Shown: positions 37,355-50,540, counted from the first letter of the stretch. The stretch is DNA of 64,000 nucleotides from Streptomyces sp. ERV7 (GCF_001653515.1 NZ_LYOY01000040.1:186001-250000), one strand, 5' to 3'. The notes: generated by a model not told the origin, from the letters alone. Numbers and translations: made by a program.

Positions 37355-37556
37355 GCGCAGTTCCCCGCGCCCCGGAAGGGGCCGGATTTCCCCTGCGGGC
37401 CGTGGGTGGTTGCTCGCGCAGTTCCCCGCGCCCCGGAAGGGGCCGGATTTCCCCTGCGGGCCGTGGGTGGTTGCTCGCGCAGTTCCCCGCGCCCCGGAAG
37501 GGGCCGGATTTCCCCTGCGGGCCGTGGGTGGTTGCTCGCGCAGTTCCCCGCGCCCC
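37355..37556. repeat. 61-bp direct repeat, three full units and a partial fourth
   Basis: Units start at 37355, 37416, 37477 and 37538, each opening with GCGCAGTTCCCCGCGCCCC. The three full units look identical and include an internal short hairpin (CCCCGGAAGGGG). The fourth breaks off into CTTAGGGGGTGCG. The first unit overlaps the right end of duplication copy 2. Confidence 0.92.
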
Positions 37557-37605
37557 TTAGGGGGTGCGCCGTAGCCGGAGAACCCAGCTCAGCCACGGGC
37601 TTTTA

Positions 37606-37779
37606 GGGGCGCGGGGAACTGCGCGGCCAGCCCCCACCGGGCCGCAGGTGAAGTCCTGCGCCGTGGGGGCCCACTCGGGCCCGAGCCGCACGTCCCCTCA
37701 GGGGCGCGGGGAACTGCGCGAGCAACCCTCCACGGGCCGCAGGTGGACGAGGGTTTTCAGGGGCGCGGGGAACTGCGCG
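37606..37779. repeat. Inverted copies of the GCGCAGTTCCCCGCGCCCC module (three)
   Basis: GGGGCGCGGGGAACTGCGCG occurs at 37606-37625, 37701-37720 and 37760-37779, the exact complement of the module in the 61-bp array, with related flanks (GGGCCGCAGGTG). Direct and inverted sets face each other and could fold into a large cruciform. I recall this GGGGCGCGGGGAACTGCGCG sequence as a dispersed intergenic repeat in many Streptomyces genomes. Confidence 0.88.
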
Positions 37780-37931
37780 GTCAGCCGGTCACCGGGTCGC
37801 AGGTGAAGCGCGCCCTTCGGGGTGAATCTTTATCCACAGGGTGTGGATAAAGATTCACCCGGCACGACCGCTACGGCACGAACAGCGTCTTGCCCCGCGC
37901 CCCTGAAAACCCTCGTCCACCTGCGGCCCGT
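37732..37931. repeat. 39-bp perfect inverted repeat enclosing the DnaA-box hairpin
   Basis: Arms are 37732-37770 and 37893-37931, exactly complementary over 39 bases, with 122 bases between. The left arm contains part of the dispersed module (GGGGCGCGGGG). The right arm ends six bases before the first recognisable codon of the broken hydrolase, so the element seems to have replaced the start of that gene. Confidence 0.93.
37820..37860. other. Perfect hairpin carrying two DnaA-box sequences
   Basis: 19-base perfect arms (GGGTGAATCTTTATCCACA and complement) with a GGG loop. Each arm contains TTATCCACA (37830-37838 plus strand; 37842-37850 minus strand), the classical DnaA box, which also fits the looser Streptomyces box. 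It lies between divergent genes, so it is not a terminator for a known transcript. Confidence 0.88.
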
Positions 37932-37936
37932 CCCGT

Positions 37937-38670
37937 CCCACCGTCGTCCTGGTCCACGGCGCCTTCGCCGACGCCTCCAACTTCGCCCGCGTCATCCCCG
38001 ACCTGATCGCCGCCGGCGTGGAGGTGGCGGCCCCGGCGGTGCCCAACCGCGGCCTCGTCGAGGACGCCGCGTACATCGCCTCGGTGGTACGTGCCGTCGA
38101 CGGCCCCGTGATCCTGGTGGGGCACTCCTACGGCGGCGCCGTCGTCACCCTCGCCGGAACGCAGGACAACGTCCGTGCACTGGTGTACGTGGCGGGTACG
38201 CGCTGGAGGAGGGCGAGAGCCTGGGCGAGCTGCAGGGCCGCTTCCCCGACTCCGGCCTCGCCGACGCGCTCGTCCACACCCCGTTCCCGGTGGCCGGCTC
38301 CACGGAGAGCGGCACCGACGTCTCGGTGGCGGTCGACCGGTTCCCCGCCCTGTTCGCCGCGGACGTCGACCCCGGCCTCGCCGCGGTGCTCGCCGTCTCT
38401 CAGCGCCCTCTGGCCGCACGTGCCTTCACCGAGGCGGCGCCTGTCGCCGCGTGGAAGACCAAGCCCTCGTGGGGTCTGGTGGCCTCCAGTGACCGCACGA
38501 TCAACCCCGATGTGGAGCGCTACGGCTATGAGCGCGCCGGGATGACCACCGTCGAGGTCGACTCCTCCCACCTGGTCATGCTGGCCCATCCCAAGGCCGT
38601 GGTGGAGCTGATCCAGGACGCGATCCGGTCCACCGCCCACGGGCCCGATCAGGCCGACTCGAACGATTAG
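37937..38670 (+). pseudogene. Alpha/beta-hydrolase gene, start lost and frameshifted
   Basis: The frame from 37937 begins PTVVLVHGAFADASNF and includes LVGHSYGGAV, as in the intact paralogue at 53900-54613, but has no start codon: the upstream bases belong to the repeat element. Near 38193-38197 (GTGGCGGGTACGCGCTGG) one base is missing, and the homology continues in another frame from EEGESLGELQGRFPDS to the stop at 38670, including AAWKTKPSW and the SSHLVMLAHP catalytic His region. Two independent lesions make it a decayed gene. A start at 37822 seen in one frame lies in the hairpin and is not real. Confidence 0.88.
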
Positions 38671-38742
38671 TCGATGTTGTTCGAGCGCTGGTAGCTTCTG
38701 ATCGCCCCCGAGCCTCGGCGGGCGATCGGAGGAGATCCACCC

Positions 38743-40074
38743 ATGAGGTTCGGCGTGAGGACCGCGCTCGCCGTCATCGCCGTTGCCGCCCTCGGCGCCG
38801 GCTGTGGTGTCTCCCAGGACAGCGCTTCGCGGTCACACCCCACCGCGGACTGCGGCTCATACGCCCGGTACGGCAAGCACTCCGGCACCAAGGTCACCGT
38901 CTACGCGGAGAACCGGGACCGGGAAGCCGACCTGTTCGAAGAGACGTGGGCGGACTTCGCGCACTGCACGGGAATCGACGTGCAGTACGAGGGGGACGGG
39001 GAGTTCGAGGCGCAGATCCAGCTTCGGGTCGATGGCGGGAGCGCGCCCGACATGGCGTTCTTTCCCCAGCCCGGCCTCCTGGAGCGCTTCGCGCGGGCGG
39101 GGAAGCTCAAGCCCGCGAGCGCCGGCGTCGTGGCCCTCGCGAAGCAGGGCTGGTCGGCCGACTGGAACAGCTACGCGACCGTGGACGGCACCCTCTACGG
39201 CACGCCGTTGGTCGCGAACGTGAAGTCGTTCGTCTGGTACTCCCCGAAGTTCTTCCGCGACCGGGGACTGAGCGTTCCCCGCACGTGGTCCGAGCTGATG
39301 GCGGTGACGGAGAAGGTCGCGGCGTCGGGTGTCAAGCCGTGGTGCGCGGGCATTGAGTCCGCCGAGGCGACCGGCTGGCCCGTGACGGACTGGATCGAGG
39401 ACGTCCTGCTGCGCCAGCAGGGCACCAAGGTCTACGACCAGTGGGTCACCCACAAGATCCCGTTCAATGACCCGCGGGTGATCCAGGCCATGGACACCGT
39501 GGGGTCCATCCTCAAGAACGACCGGTACGCCAACGGCGGTTTCGGCCCGGCCCGGTCGATGGCGTCGATCTCCTACCAGGAGGCCGGCACACCGATTCTC
39601 GCCGGCGACTGCGCGATGCACCGCCAGGCCTCGTTCTACGCCGATCTGTGGCCGAAGGGCACGAAGATCGGACCGGACAAGGACGTCTACGCCTTCCTGA
39701 TGCCAGGATCCGGGCCGGCCGGCCACCCCGTACTGGGCGGCGGGGTGTTCACCGCGGCGTTCGCCGACCGCCCCGAAGTGCGGGCGTTCCAGGAGTATCT
39801 GTCCTCCGCGGACTTCGCGAACGCACGCATGAAGAAGGGCCCTTTCGTCTCGGCGAACCGGGGCGTGGATCCGGCGAACGCCGCGACCCCGGTCGACAGG
39901 CTCTCCATCCAGCTGCTCCAGGATCCCAAGGCACAGTTCCGGTTCGACGGTTCGGACCTGATGCCGGCGTCGGTCGGCGCCGGGACGTTCTGGAAGGGAT
40001 CCGTCGACTGGATCGGCGGCGCGAGCACCCGCCAGTTCGCCGACTCCGTCGAACGGTCCTGGCCGAGCCGCTGA
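38743..40074 (+). CDS. ABC sugar importer, substrate-binding lipoprotein
   Basis: A 443-residue family-1 solute-binding protein. The signal peptide ends in the lipobox LGAGC (Cys21), so it is lipid-anchored outside the membrane. GEFEAQIQLRVDGGSAPDMAFFPQPGLL resembles alpha-glucoside-type (AglE-like) binding proteins, so an oligosaccharide ligand is likely. GGAGGAGATCC precedes the ATG, and an 8-bp inverted repeat (GATCGCCC / GGGCGATC, 38700-38727) abuts it, a possible operator. The stop overlaps the first permease start by one base. Confidence 0.9.
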   Translation: MRFGVRTALAVIAVAALGAGCGVSQDSASRSHPTADCGSYARYGKHSGTKVTVYAENRDREADLFEETWADFAHCTGIDVQYEGDGEFEAQIQLRVDGGSAPDMAFFPQPGLLERFARAGKLKPASAGVVALAKQGWSADWNSYATVDGTLYGTPLVANVKSFVWYSPKFFRDRGLSVPRTWSELMAVTEKVAASGVKPWCAGIESAEATGWPVTDWIEDVLLRQQGTKVYDQWVTHKIPFNDPRVIQAMDTVGSILKNDRYANGGFGPARSMASISYQEAGTPILAGDCAMHRQASFYADLWPKGTKIGPDKDVYAFLMPGSGPAGHPVLGGGVFTAAFADRPEVRAFQEYLSSADFANARMKKGPFVSANRGVDPANAATPVDRLSIQLLQDPKAQFRFDGSDLMPASVGAGTFWKGSVDWIGGASTRQFADSVERSWPSR

Positions 40075-41039
40075 TGTCGTTCGACACCGTCGCCCAGCAG
40101 CCCAAGCTGCTGTACCTGCTCCAGGGCGTCGCCGTCTTCGCGGCGGTGGTCTGCCTGCTCCTGCTGGTGCTGCACCGGGGGCGGGTACGCAGAAGGTCCG
40201 CGGCCCTGATCCTGCTGGCTCCCGCGCTGCTGCTACTCATGGTGGGTCTGCTCCTGCCCGCTCTGCGCACCCTCATGCTGTCGTTCACCGGCCGTGGGGG
40301 AGAGGCATGGGCCGGGTGGGACAACTACCAGTGGCTTTTCACTGACCCCCAGGCGCTGGTGGCGCTGCGCAACACCGTGGCGTGGGTGGTGCTCGTGCCG
40401 CTGACGGCGACCGCCGTCGGTCTCCTGTACGCGGCGGCCGTCGTACGGTCGCGGTTCAGAGCGTTCGCGCTGTCCCTCGTCCTGATGCCGATGGCGATCT
40501 CCTTCGTCGGCGCCGGTGTCGTCTGGAAGTTCGTCTACGCCTACCGCCCCGGGCAGGTCGGGCAGATCGGGCTGCTGAACGAGGTCGTCGTCGCGTTCGG
40601 CGGCGAACCGCGGCAGTGGCTCGCCGACTCGCCCTGGAACGTCCTGTTCCTCATCGTGGCGATGGTGTGGACCCAGGCGGGCTTCGCGGCCGTCCTGCTG
40701 GCCGGCGCGATCAGGGCCGTTCCCGGTGAGCTGATCGAGGCGGCCCGACTCGACGGTGCCTGTGCCCGGCAGATCTTCTGGCGGATCACCATGCCGTCGA
40801 TCAGACCCACGCTGATCGTCGTGGTCCTCGCCCAGGCGATCGGCACCCTCAAGGCCTTCGACATCGTCAAGACCATGACCGGCGGACAGTTCGACACGGA
40901 CGTCATCGCCCACGACATGTACAACCAGGCCTTCCGCTACGGCGAAACGGGCCACGGCGCGGCGCTTGCCGTACTCCTCTTCGTCCTCGTCACCCCCTTC
41001 GTCGCCTACCAGGTCCGGGCGCGGCGGAGGGCGGGGTGA
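40074..41039 (+). CDS. ABC sugar importer permease (MalF-like)
   Basis: A 321-residue inner-membrane permease with about seven hydrophobic segments and the cytoplasmic EAA loop (EAARLDGACARQIFWRITMP). The ATG shares its A with the stop codon of the binding-protein gene. Together with the next gene it forms the translocation pore. There is no ATPase gene in the operon; in Streptomyces many such importers share the common ATPase MsiK. Confidence 0.92.
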   Translation: MSFDTVAQQPKLLYLLQGVAVFAAVVCLLLLVLHRGRVRRRSAALILLAPALLLLMVGLLLPALRTLMLSFTGRGGEAWAGWDNYQWLFTDPQALVALRNTVAWVVLVPLTATAVGLLYAAAVVRSRFRAFALSLVLMPMAISFVGAGVVWKFVYAYRPGQVGQIGLLNEVVVAFGGEPRQWLADSPWNVLFLIVAMVWTQAGFAAVLLAGAIRAVPGELIEAARLDGACARQIFWRITMPSIRPTLIVVVLAQAIGTLKAFDIVKTMTGGQFDTDVIAHDMYNQAFRYGETGHGAALAVLLFVLVTPFVAYQVRARRRAG

Positions 41040-41919
41040 GCGGCGTCCGGGAGCGACTGGCCTCCCGTGCCTTCACGCTGCTGGCCGTGGTGATCGCGGT
41101 CCTGTGGACGACACCGACCCTCGCTCTCCTGCTCTCCTCGTTCCGCCCCGAGCGGGAGATCAAGACGACGGGCTGGTGGACCGTGTTCGGTGCGCCGCAC
41201 CTCACGCTCGACAACTACGGCGCGGTGCTGTCCGGCGGCGGGAACGGGTCGGGGCGGCTCGCGGAGTACTTCGTCAACTCCGTCGTCATCGCCGTTCCCT
41301 CGGTGCTGTTCCCGCTCGTGTTGGCCTTCTTCGCGGCGTACGCCCTGGCCTGGATCGACTTCAAGGGGCGCGACGCGCTCGTCGTCGGCATCTTCGCGCT
41401 CCAGGCCGTGCCGCTCCAGATGGCGCTCGTCCCCCTGCTGAAGCTCTTCTCCCAGGGCTGGCTGTTCCTGCCCGCCTGGCACCTCACCGGTCCCGCGCGG
41501 TTCGGCCAGGTCTGGCTCGCCCACACGGTCTTCGCGCTGCCGTTCGCGGTGTTCCTCCTGCACAACTTCCTGGCAGCGCTGCCCCGGGACCTGATCGAGG
41601 CCGCCCGTGTCGACGGCGCGTCGCACGGAACGCTGCTGCTGCGGATCGTGCTGCCGCTGGCCCGCCCGGCCCTGGTCACCTTCGCCATCATCCAGTTCAT
41701 CTGGGTGTGGAACGACCTCCTGGTGGCACTGACCCTGTCGGGCGGAACGGCCGAGACCGCGCCGATGACGGTCAAACTGGCGAGCCTGGCCGGGACGTAC
41801 GGCAACGAGTGGCAGCGGCTCACCGCAGGCGCCTTCGTGGCGGCGCTCGTCCCGCTGCTCGTCTTCTTCGCCCTGCAGCGGCACTTCGCACGGGGACTGC
41901 TCGCCGGATCGGTCAAGGG

Positions 41920-41923
<4 letters not shown>
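41036..41923 (+). CDS. ABC sugar importer permease (MalG-like)
   Basis: A 295-residue second permease with about six membrane segments and an EAA loop (EAARVDGASHGTLLLRIVLPLARP). It starts at a GTG overlapping the previous stop by four bases and ends in an ATGA overlap with the LAL regulator gene, so four genes are coupled without gaps. Confidence 0.92.
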
Positions 41924-45658
<3,735 letters not shown>

Positions 45659-45762
45659 CGCCGAACCGTTGACCCGCCGGGGTGACACCGGATCCCCCGG
45701 CGTCACCCCGCCCCCCGGTTCCCGCGCTGGGAACCGGACGAGCTCAGGAGAGCAGACACCCC

Positions 45763-46848
45763 ATGCAGTTCGGCATCTTCACCGTCGGGGACCTGACCCC
45801 CGACCCCACCGACGGTCGCACTCCGACCGAGAACGAGCGCATCAAGGCGATGGTCGCCATCGCGCTCAAGGCCGAGGAGGTCGGCCTGGACGTCTTCGCG
45901 ACCGGCGAGCACCACAACCCGCCGTTCGTACCGTCGTCGCCGACCACCATGCTCGGCTACATCGCCGCCCGCACCGAGAAGCTGATCCTGTCCACATCCA
46001 CGACGCTGATCACCACCAACGACCCGGTGAAGATCGCCGAGGACTTCGCGATGCTCCAGCACCTGGCCGACGGCCGGGTCGACGTCATGCTGGGGCGCGG
46101 CAACACCGGCCCGGTCTACCCGTGGTTCGGCCAGGACATCCGCCAGGGCATCAACCTCGCCAAGGAGAACTACACACTGCTGCGCCGGCTGTGGCGCGAG
46201 GACGTCGTGGACTGGGAGGGCACGTTCCGTACGCCGCTCCAGGCCTTCACCTCGACACCGCGGCCCCTGGACGGTGTCCCGCCCTTCGTGTGGCACGGAT
46301 CCATCAGGTCCCCCGAGATCGCGGAGCAGGCCGCCTTCTACGGCGACGGCTTCTTCCACAACAACATCTTCTGGCCGGCCGACCACACCAGGCGCATGGT
46401 GCAGCTCTACCGGCGCCGGTTCGCGCACCACGGTCACGGCCGGCCGGAGGATGCCGTCGTCGGCCTGGGCGGCCAGGTCTTCATGCGCAAGAACTCCCAG
46501 GACGCCGTACGGGAGTTCCGCCCCTACTTCGACAACGCGCCGGTATACGGCCACGGCCCGTCGCTGGAGGACTTCACCGAGCAGACCCCGCTGACGGTGG
46601 GCTCTCCCCAGCAGGTCATCGAGCGGACTCTGTCGTTCCGGGAGAGCGTCGGCGACTATCAGCGCCAGCTGTTCCTGATGGACCATGCGGGCCTGCCCCT
46701 GAAGACCGTCCTGGAACAGCTCGACATCCTCGGCGAAGAGGTCGTGCCCGTGCTGCGGAGGGAATGCGCGAAGGGGCGTCCGGCCGATGTGCCGCAGGCT
46801 CCCACCCACGCGTCCCTGCGAGCCGCCCGCGAGGTGTCCGCCGCATGA
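45763..46848 (+). CDS. LLM-class flavin-dependent monooxygenase
   Basis: A 361-residue luciferase-like TIM-barrel enzyme (MQFGIFTVGDLTPD start, GEHHNPPF, ISTTLIT-type strands, GRGNTGPVYPWF, and HGSIRSPEIAEQAAFYGDGFF near the flavin phosphate site). It oxygenates a substrate with reduced FMN and O2. The stop overlaps the ATG of a NAD(P)H:FMN reductase gene, which should supply FMNH2, so together they are a two-component monooxygenase. AGGAGAGC lies before the start. Confidence 0.9.
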   Translation: MQFGIFTVGDLTPDPTDGRTPTENERIKAMVAIALKAEEVGLDVFATGEHHNPPFVPSSPTTMLGYIAARTEKLILSTSTTLITTNDPVKIAEDFAMLQHLADGRVDVMLGRGNTGPVYPWFGQDIRQGINLAKENYTLLRRLWREDVVDWEGTFRTPLQAFTSTPRPLDGVPPFVWHGSIRSPEIAEQAAFYGDGFFHNNIFWPADHTRRMVQLYRRRFAHHGHGRPEDAVVGLGGQVFMRKNSQDAVREFRPYFDNAPVYGHGPSLEDFTEQTPLTVGSPQQVIERTLSFRESVGDYQRQLFLMDHAGLPLKTVLEQLDILGEEVVPVLRRECAKGRPADVPQAPTHASLRAAREVSAA

Positions 46849-47459
46849 AGCTGATCGTCCTCTCCGCAGGGCTGAGCACCCCCTCCTCCACCCGGCTGCT
46901 GGCCGACCGGCTGGCCGAGTCGGCCCGCGACGAACTCGCCGCCCGGGGCCAGGTGGCGTCGACCGACGTCGTGGAGCTGCGCGAGGTGGCCGGCGACATC
47001 GCCAACCACCTCGTGACGGGATTCCCGCCGCCGCGACTGAGCGCCGCCATCGAGGCGGTGACGGCGGCCGACGGTCTGATCGTGGTGACTCCCGTCTTCG
47101 CGGCTTCCTACAGCGGTCTGTTCAAGTCCTTCTTCGACGTGATCGATCCGGACGCCGTCACCGGGAAGCCTGTCCTGATCGCGGCGACGGGCGGCACCGC
47201 CCGCCACTCGCTGGCCCTGGAGCACGCCGTGCGTCCGCTCTTCGCCTATCTGCGTGCCGTCGTCGTCCCCACCGCCGTGTTCGCGGCCTCCGAGGACTGG
47301 GGCTCGGGCGGGGACGAGTACACCGAGGGCCTGCCCGGCCGCATCCGCCGGGCGGGCGCCGAACTCGCCGCGCTCATGGCGGCGCGCCCGGTCGCGGAGG
47401 AGCCCGAGGACGACGTCGCTGTCCTCGAACGGCAACTCGCCGACCTGCGCTTCGACTGA
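46845..47459 (+). CDS. NAD(P)H-dependent FMN reductase, partner of the LLM enzyme
   Basis: A 204-residue flavodoxin-fold reductase of the CE1759-like family: LSAGLSTPSSTRLLAD phosphate-binding loop at the N-terminus, TPVFAASYSGLFKSFFD (the PxYxxS-type flavin motif) and ATGGTARHSLALEHAVRPLF. It starts within the stop of the monooxygenase gene (ATGA), the usual coupling for two-component flavin systems. Confidence 0.92.
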   Translation: MKLIVLSAGLSTPSSTRLLADRLAESARDELAARGQVASTDVVELREVAGDIANHLVTGFPPPRLSAAIEAVTAADGLIVVTPVFAASYSGLFKSFFDVIDPDAVTGKPVLIAATGGTARHSLALEHAVRPLFAYLRAVVVPTAVFAASEDWGSGGDEYTEGLPGRIRRAGAELAALMAARPVAEEPEDDVAVLERQLADLRFD

Positions 47460-47554
47460 GACGGGCCCTGGGCCGGGCGGCGCCGGGATGGTTCATACTG
47501 TTCCGCCGTACCGCATGAGGATCGAGCCCGTCCCGTGCGGCCCAGGCCGTCGGA

Positions 47555-50404
47555 ATGAGCGTGAACCAAGTGACGACGAGGACCGCTCGCGAGGAGCCCG
47601 GCGGCCCACGGATACCCCTGCGCGGCAGGGCCACCGAACTGGCGTTCATCGAGGCCCGGCTCGATGCGCTCGGCCGGGGCGAAGGCGGGATCGTCCGCGT
47701 CGGGGGTCCCGCCGGCATCGGCAGGTCCCGGATCCTCGCGGAGGCCGCAGCGGCCGCGAGGCGGCGCGGGATACGCGTGTTCGAGGGGGCGGCGGACCCC
47801 GACCAGCAGTTCGTACCGCTCGGCCCGCTCCTCGAAGGCGTACTCGCCGGCGAGGAACCGCTGCCGGGCGCTCAGCGTCTGCGGGATCTCGCCACGACAC
47901 CCGGCCAGCGGTTCTGGCTGCTTCAGGAGATGGGGGAGCGCCTGCGGGAGGCGGCGCGCAGGGGACCCCTGCTCGTCGTCCTCGACGACCTCCAGTGGTG
48001 CGACGACCTGACCCTTCTCAGCTTCCACACCCTCGCGGCGGGACTCTCGGCACACCCGATCCTGTGGCTGGTCGCGGTGCGCGGCGGCAGCGTGGCGCCG
48101 GGAGTGCGCACGACCCTGGACAGGATCCGTCAGGCGGGCGCACACGAGCTGGTCCTCGGAGCGCTGGGGGACCGGGCAATCGCACGGATCACCGAGGACG
48201 TCCTGGGCGCCCCCGCCGGCCCGGATGTCCTCCGTCTCGCCCACCGCGCCCAGGGGGTGCCACAGCTGCTGGTCGAGCTGCTCGGCTCGCTGACCGAGGA
48301 GGCGGTGACGATCGACGACGGAACGGCCAGGCTCTCGGCCGGAGTTCCCGCCCCACGGGAACTCCCCTCGGTCGTGCGCCGCCTCGACCAGTTGTCCAGT
48401 GAGGCACGGGAGCTGGTGCGGACGGCGGCCGCCGTGGGCGGCCCGGTCACCGTGGCGCTGCTGGCCGAACTGCTCGGCAGGTCCTCGGCGGCGCTCATCA
48501 CAGCGGTACGGGAATCCCTCGACGCCGATCTGCTCGCCGAGAGCGGCGATCGCCTCGTATTCCGCCACGACCTGATCCGTGAGGCGGTCGAAGCCGGGCT
48601 CCCCCTGTCGCTGCGTCAGGCCCTTCGCCGTCAGGCCGCCGGGCTGCCGCCGGGAAGCGCGGCCCTTCCCGTAGATCGTCCGGGGCCGTCGGCGGGGACA
48701 GCGGGCCCAGGAGACGCCGCCGCGGAGGTCGAGCGGCTTCGCGCCGCCGCGAGGGAACTCGCGGCCACCGCTCCCGGACCGGCCGCGGACCGCAGCCTCA
48801 AGGCCCTGGAACTCACCGCGGCCGACGCTGTGGAGCGGCCGCGGATCATCGCCGAGACGATCCCGCTGCTCTGGCAGACGGGCCGGGCCGCCCAGGCGCG
48901 TGAGCTGGGATCCTCCGCCCTGGCGGCCGGCGGTCTCGGGCCCGAGGACGAGGCGCGCATACGCCTCGCCCTGGCACGCCTGGCCGTACCGTTCGACTTC
49001 TGCGAGGCGGTGCGGCAGGCCCGCGCCGGGGCGGCACTGCCCGGGATCTCCGTGGCCGCGCGGGGACAGCTGCTCGCCATGCTCGCTGTCGGCCTGTCGA
49101 TGTCGGGCGAGCACGCGGCAGCCGAGCAGGTCGCCGCCCAGGCGTGGGAGAGCGCGGCGGCAGCGGGGGACCGTACCGCCGAGGCCACGCTGACGACGGT
49201 CCGCTCGGCCGTCAGTTTCCACCGCATGGACCTGAGCGAGGCGTTCCGGCAGGCCGAGCGGTCCGCCGCGCTGGCCGACGCCCTGGGCGTCAGCACCTCG
49301 CTGTGGGTGCCGGAGGCGTTGTGGCACGCTCTCCTGTCGCACACCACCGGACGCACCGCGCAGGCGCTCGCCGCCGCGGAGGAGGGCATCCGGATCACCA
49401 GGGAGCAGGGCCGGACGGCCGCCACCCGTATGTGGCTCATGACCCGCTCCCGCGTCCTTCTGGAAGCCGGACGGCTGACGGACGCCCGGGCCGACGCCGA
49501 AGCCGCGTCCGAGGCGACCGACGATCCCGGCCCGGGCAACTTCGCCGACGTCACGGGCCGGTACGTGATGATGCGCGTCGCCCTCCATACCAACGACCAG
49601 TCGGCCGCACGAGCGTACGCGGCAAAGGCGAGGCGCATGCGGAGCGACGGCGCCCCCGTCGTGCGGCACTTCGGCTCCTGGATGCTGGCACTGATGGCCG
49701 ACTTCGAGGGCCGGCCCGACCGTGCCATGGCCGAACTCGACGAGGTGATGACGTCGCCCGCCGCGGACCGGCCCGCCTACGCCGGCTTGGTCGACCCTGC
49801 CGACGCCCCAGTGCTCGTCCGTCTGGCGCTGCGCGCCGGCGCGCACGAACGGGCCGCGCAGGCGGTCGCCCTGGCTGAGCGGCGCGCCGTGCTCAACCCC
49901 GACCTCGCGTTCCTCGCCGCCACTGCCGCGCACGCCCGGGGCCTCCTCGACAACGACCTCGCCCCTCTCGTACGCGCCGTGCGGCTGTACGAGGACTGCC
50001 CTCGGGTGTTGGCCCGGGCCTCGGCCCTGGAGGACGCCGGACGCAAGCTGGCGGCCACCCACAGGTCCGAGGCGGTGCCGTACTTCGACACGGCCCTCAC
50101 GCTGTATGTGCGAGCGGGGGCCGAGCGGGACGTCGTACGCGTGCGCCGGCGGCTGCGGGCCGCCGGTGTCCGCCGCCGGCCCTCGACGGCCGGACTCGAC
50201 GGTGCATGGCCCGAGCTGACGGTCGCGGAGATACGGGTCGTACGGCTCGTGGCCCGAGGGCTGACGAATCGACAGGTGGCCGAGGACCTCTCCCTGTCGC
50301 CGCACACGGTGAGTTCGCACCTGCGCCGGGCCTTCACCAAGCTCGACGTCGCGTCGCGCCTGGAGCTGGCGCGGCTGGTCATGCATCGTGACAGCGGAGA
50401 GTAG
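47555..50404 (+). CDS. LAL-type LuxR regulator with altered Walker A
   Basis: A 949-residue STAND/LAL regulator. The N-terminal nucleotide site reads GPAGIGRS (51-58), where the Lys of GxxGxGK[ST] is replaced by Arg; Walker B LLVVLDDLQWCD is intact. A long helical-repeat region follows, and the C-terminal LuxR HTH (VAEIRVVRLVARGLTNRQVAEDLSLSPHTVSSHLRRAF, in parts) is normal. Loss of the Lys should weaken ATP hydrolysis. It lies behind the two-component monooxygenase genes and before a PucR gene; its target is unknown. No strong ribosome site is seen before the ATG. Confidence 0.87.
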   Translation: MSVNQVTTRTAREEPGGPRIPLRGRATELAFIEARLDALGRGEGGIVRVGGPAGIGRSRILAEAAAAARRRGIRVFEGAADPDQQFVPLGPLLEGVLAGEEPLPGAQRLRDLATTPGQRFWLLQEMGERLREAARRGPLLVVLDDLQWCDDLTLLSFHTLAAGLSAHPILWLVAVRGGSVAPGVRTTLDRIRQAGAHELVLGALGDRAIARITEDVLGAPAGPDVLRLAHRAQGVPQLLVELLGSLTEEAVTIDDGTARLSAGVPAPRELPSVVRRLDQLSSEARELVRTAAAVGGPVTVALLAELLGRSSAALITAVRESLDADLLAESGDRLVFRHDLIREAVEAGLPLSLRQALRRQAAGLPPGSAALPVDRPGPSAGTAGPGDAAAEVERLRAAARELAATAPGPAADRSLKALELTAADAVERPRIIAETIPLLWQTGRAAQARELGSSALAAGGLGPEDEARIRLALARLAVPFDFCEAVRQARAGAALPGISVAARGQLLAMLAVGLSMSGEHAAAEQVAAQAWESAAAAGDRTAEATLTTVRSAVSFHRMDLSEAFRQAERSAALADALGVSTSLWVPEALWHALLSHTTGRTAQALAAAEEGIRITREQGRTAATRMWLMTRSRVLLEAGRLTDARADAEAASEATDDPGPGNFADVTGRYVMMRVALHTNDQSAARAYAAKARRMRSDGAPVVRHFGSWMLALMADFEGRPDRAMAELDEVMTSPAADRPAYAGLVDPADAPVLVRLALRAGAHERAAQAVALAERRAVLNPDLAFLAATAAHARGLLDNDLAPLVRAVRLYEDCPRVLARASALEDAGRKLAATHRSEAVPYFDTALTLYVRAGAERDVVRVRRRLRAAGVRRRPSTAGLDGAWPELTVAEIRVVRLVARGLTNRQVAEDLSLSPHTVSSHLRRAFTKLDVASRLELARLVMHRDSGE

Positions 50405-50540
50405 TTGCTTCGTATCCCATGAGGGTGCTGTGGCAATGGACGATTCGTGTGATGTGCCGGCGTTGCCGCTTCCTCAAAATGATCAATAACTGCGGAACGG
50501 AGGAGTCCGCAGGAACCTTTGGTCGAAAGAGGAACAGCGC

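Larger units (their letters stand above)
37251..37936. other. Gene-free repeat-rich region right of the duplication
   Basis: About 690 bases with no credible gene lie between the FUSC copy and the broken hydrolase. The region is made of direct 61-bp repeats, inverted GC-rich modules and a perfect hairpin with DnaA-box sequences, listed separately. Frames crossing it only reflect the repeats. Confidence 0.8.

Noticed and set aside
37355..37556. CRISPR array
   Set aside because: The 61-bp units are identical over their full length, with no variable spacers, and no cas genes are nearby.
37820..37860. Hairpin as a rho-independent terminator
   Set aside because: Both flanking genes point away from it and there is no T-run, so no known transcript ends here.
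37820..37936. Functional oriC or plasmid origin
   Set aside because: Only two DnaA boxes, no dnaA/dnaN or rep gene and no clear AT-rich unwinding element; at most a DnaA-binding relic.
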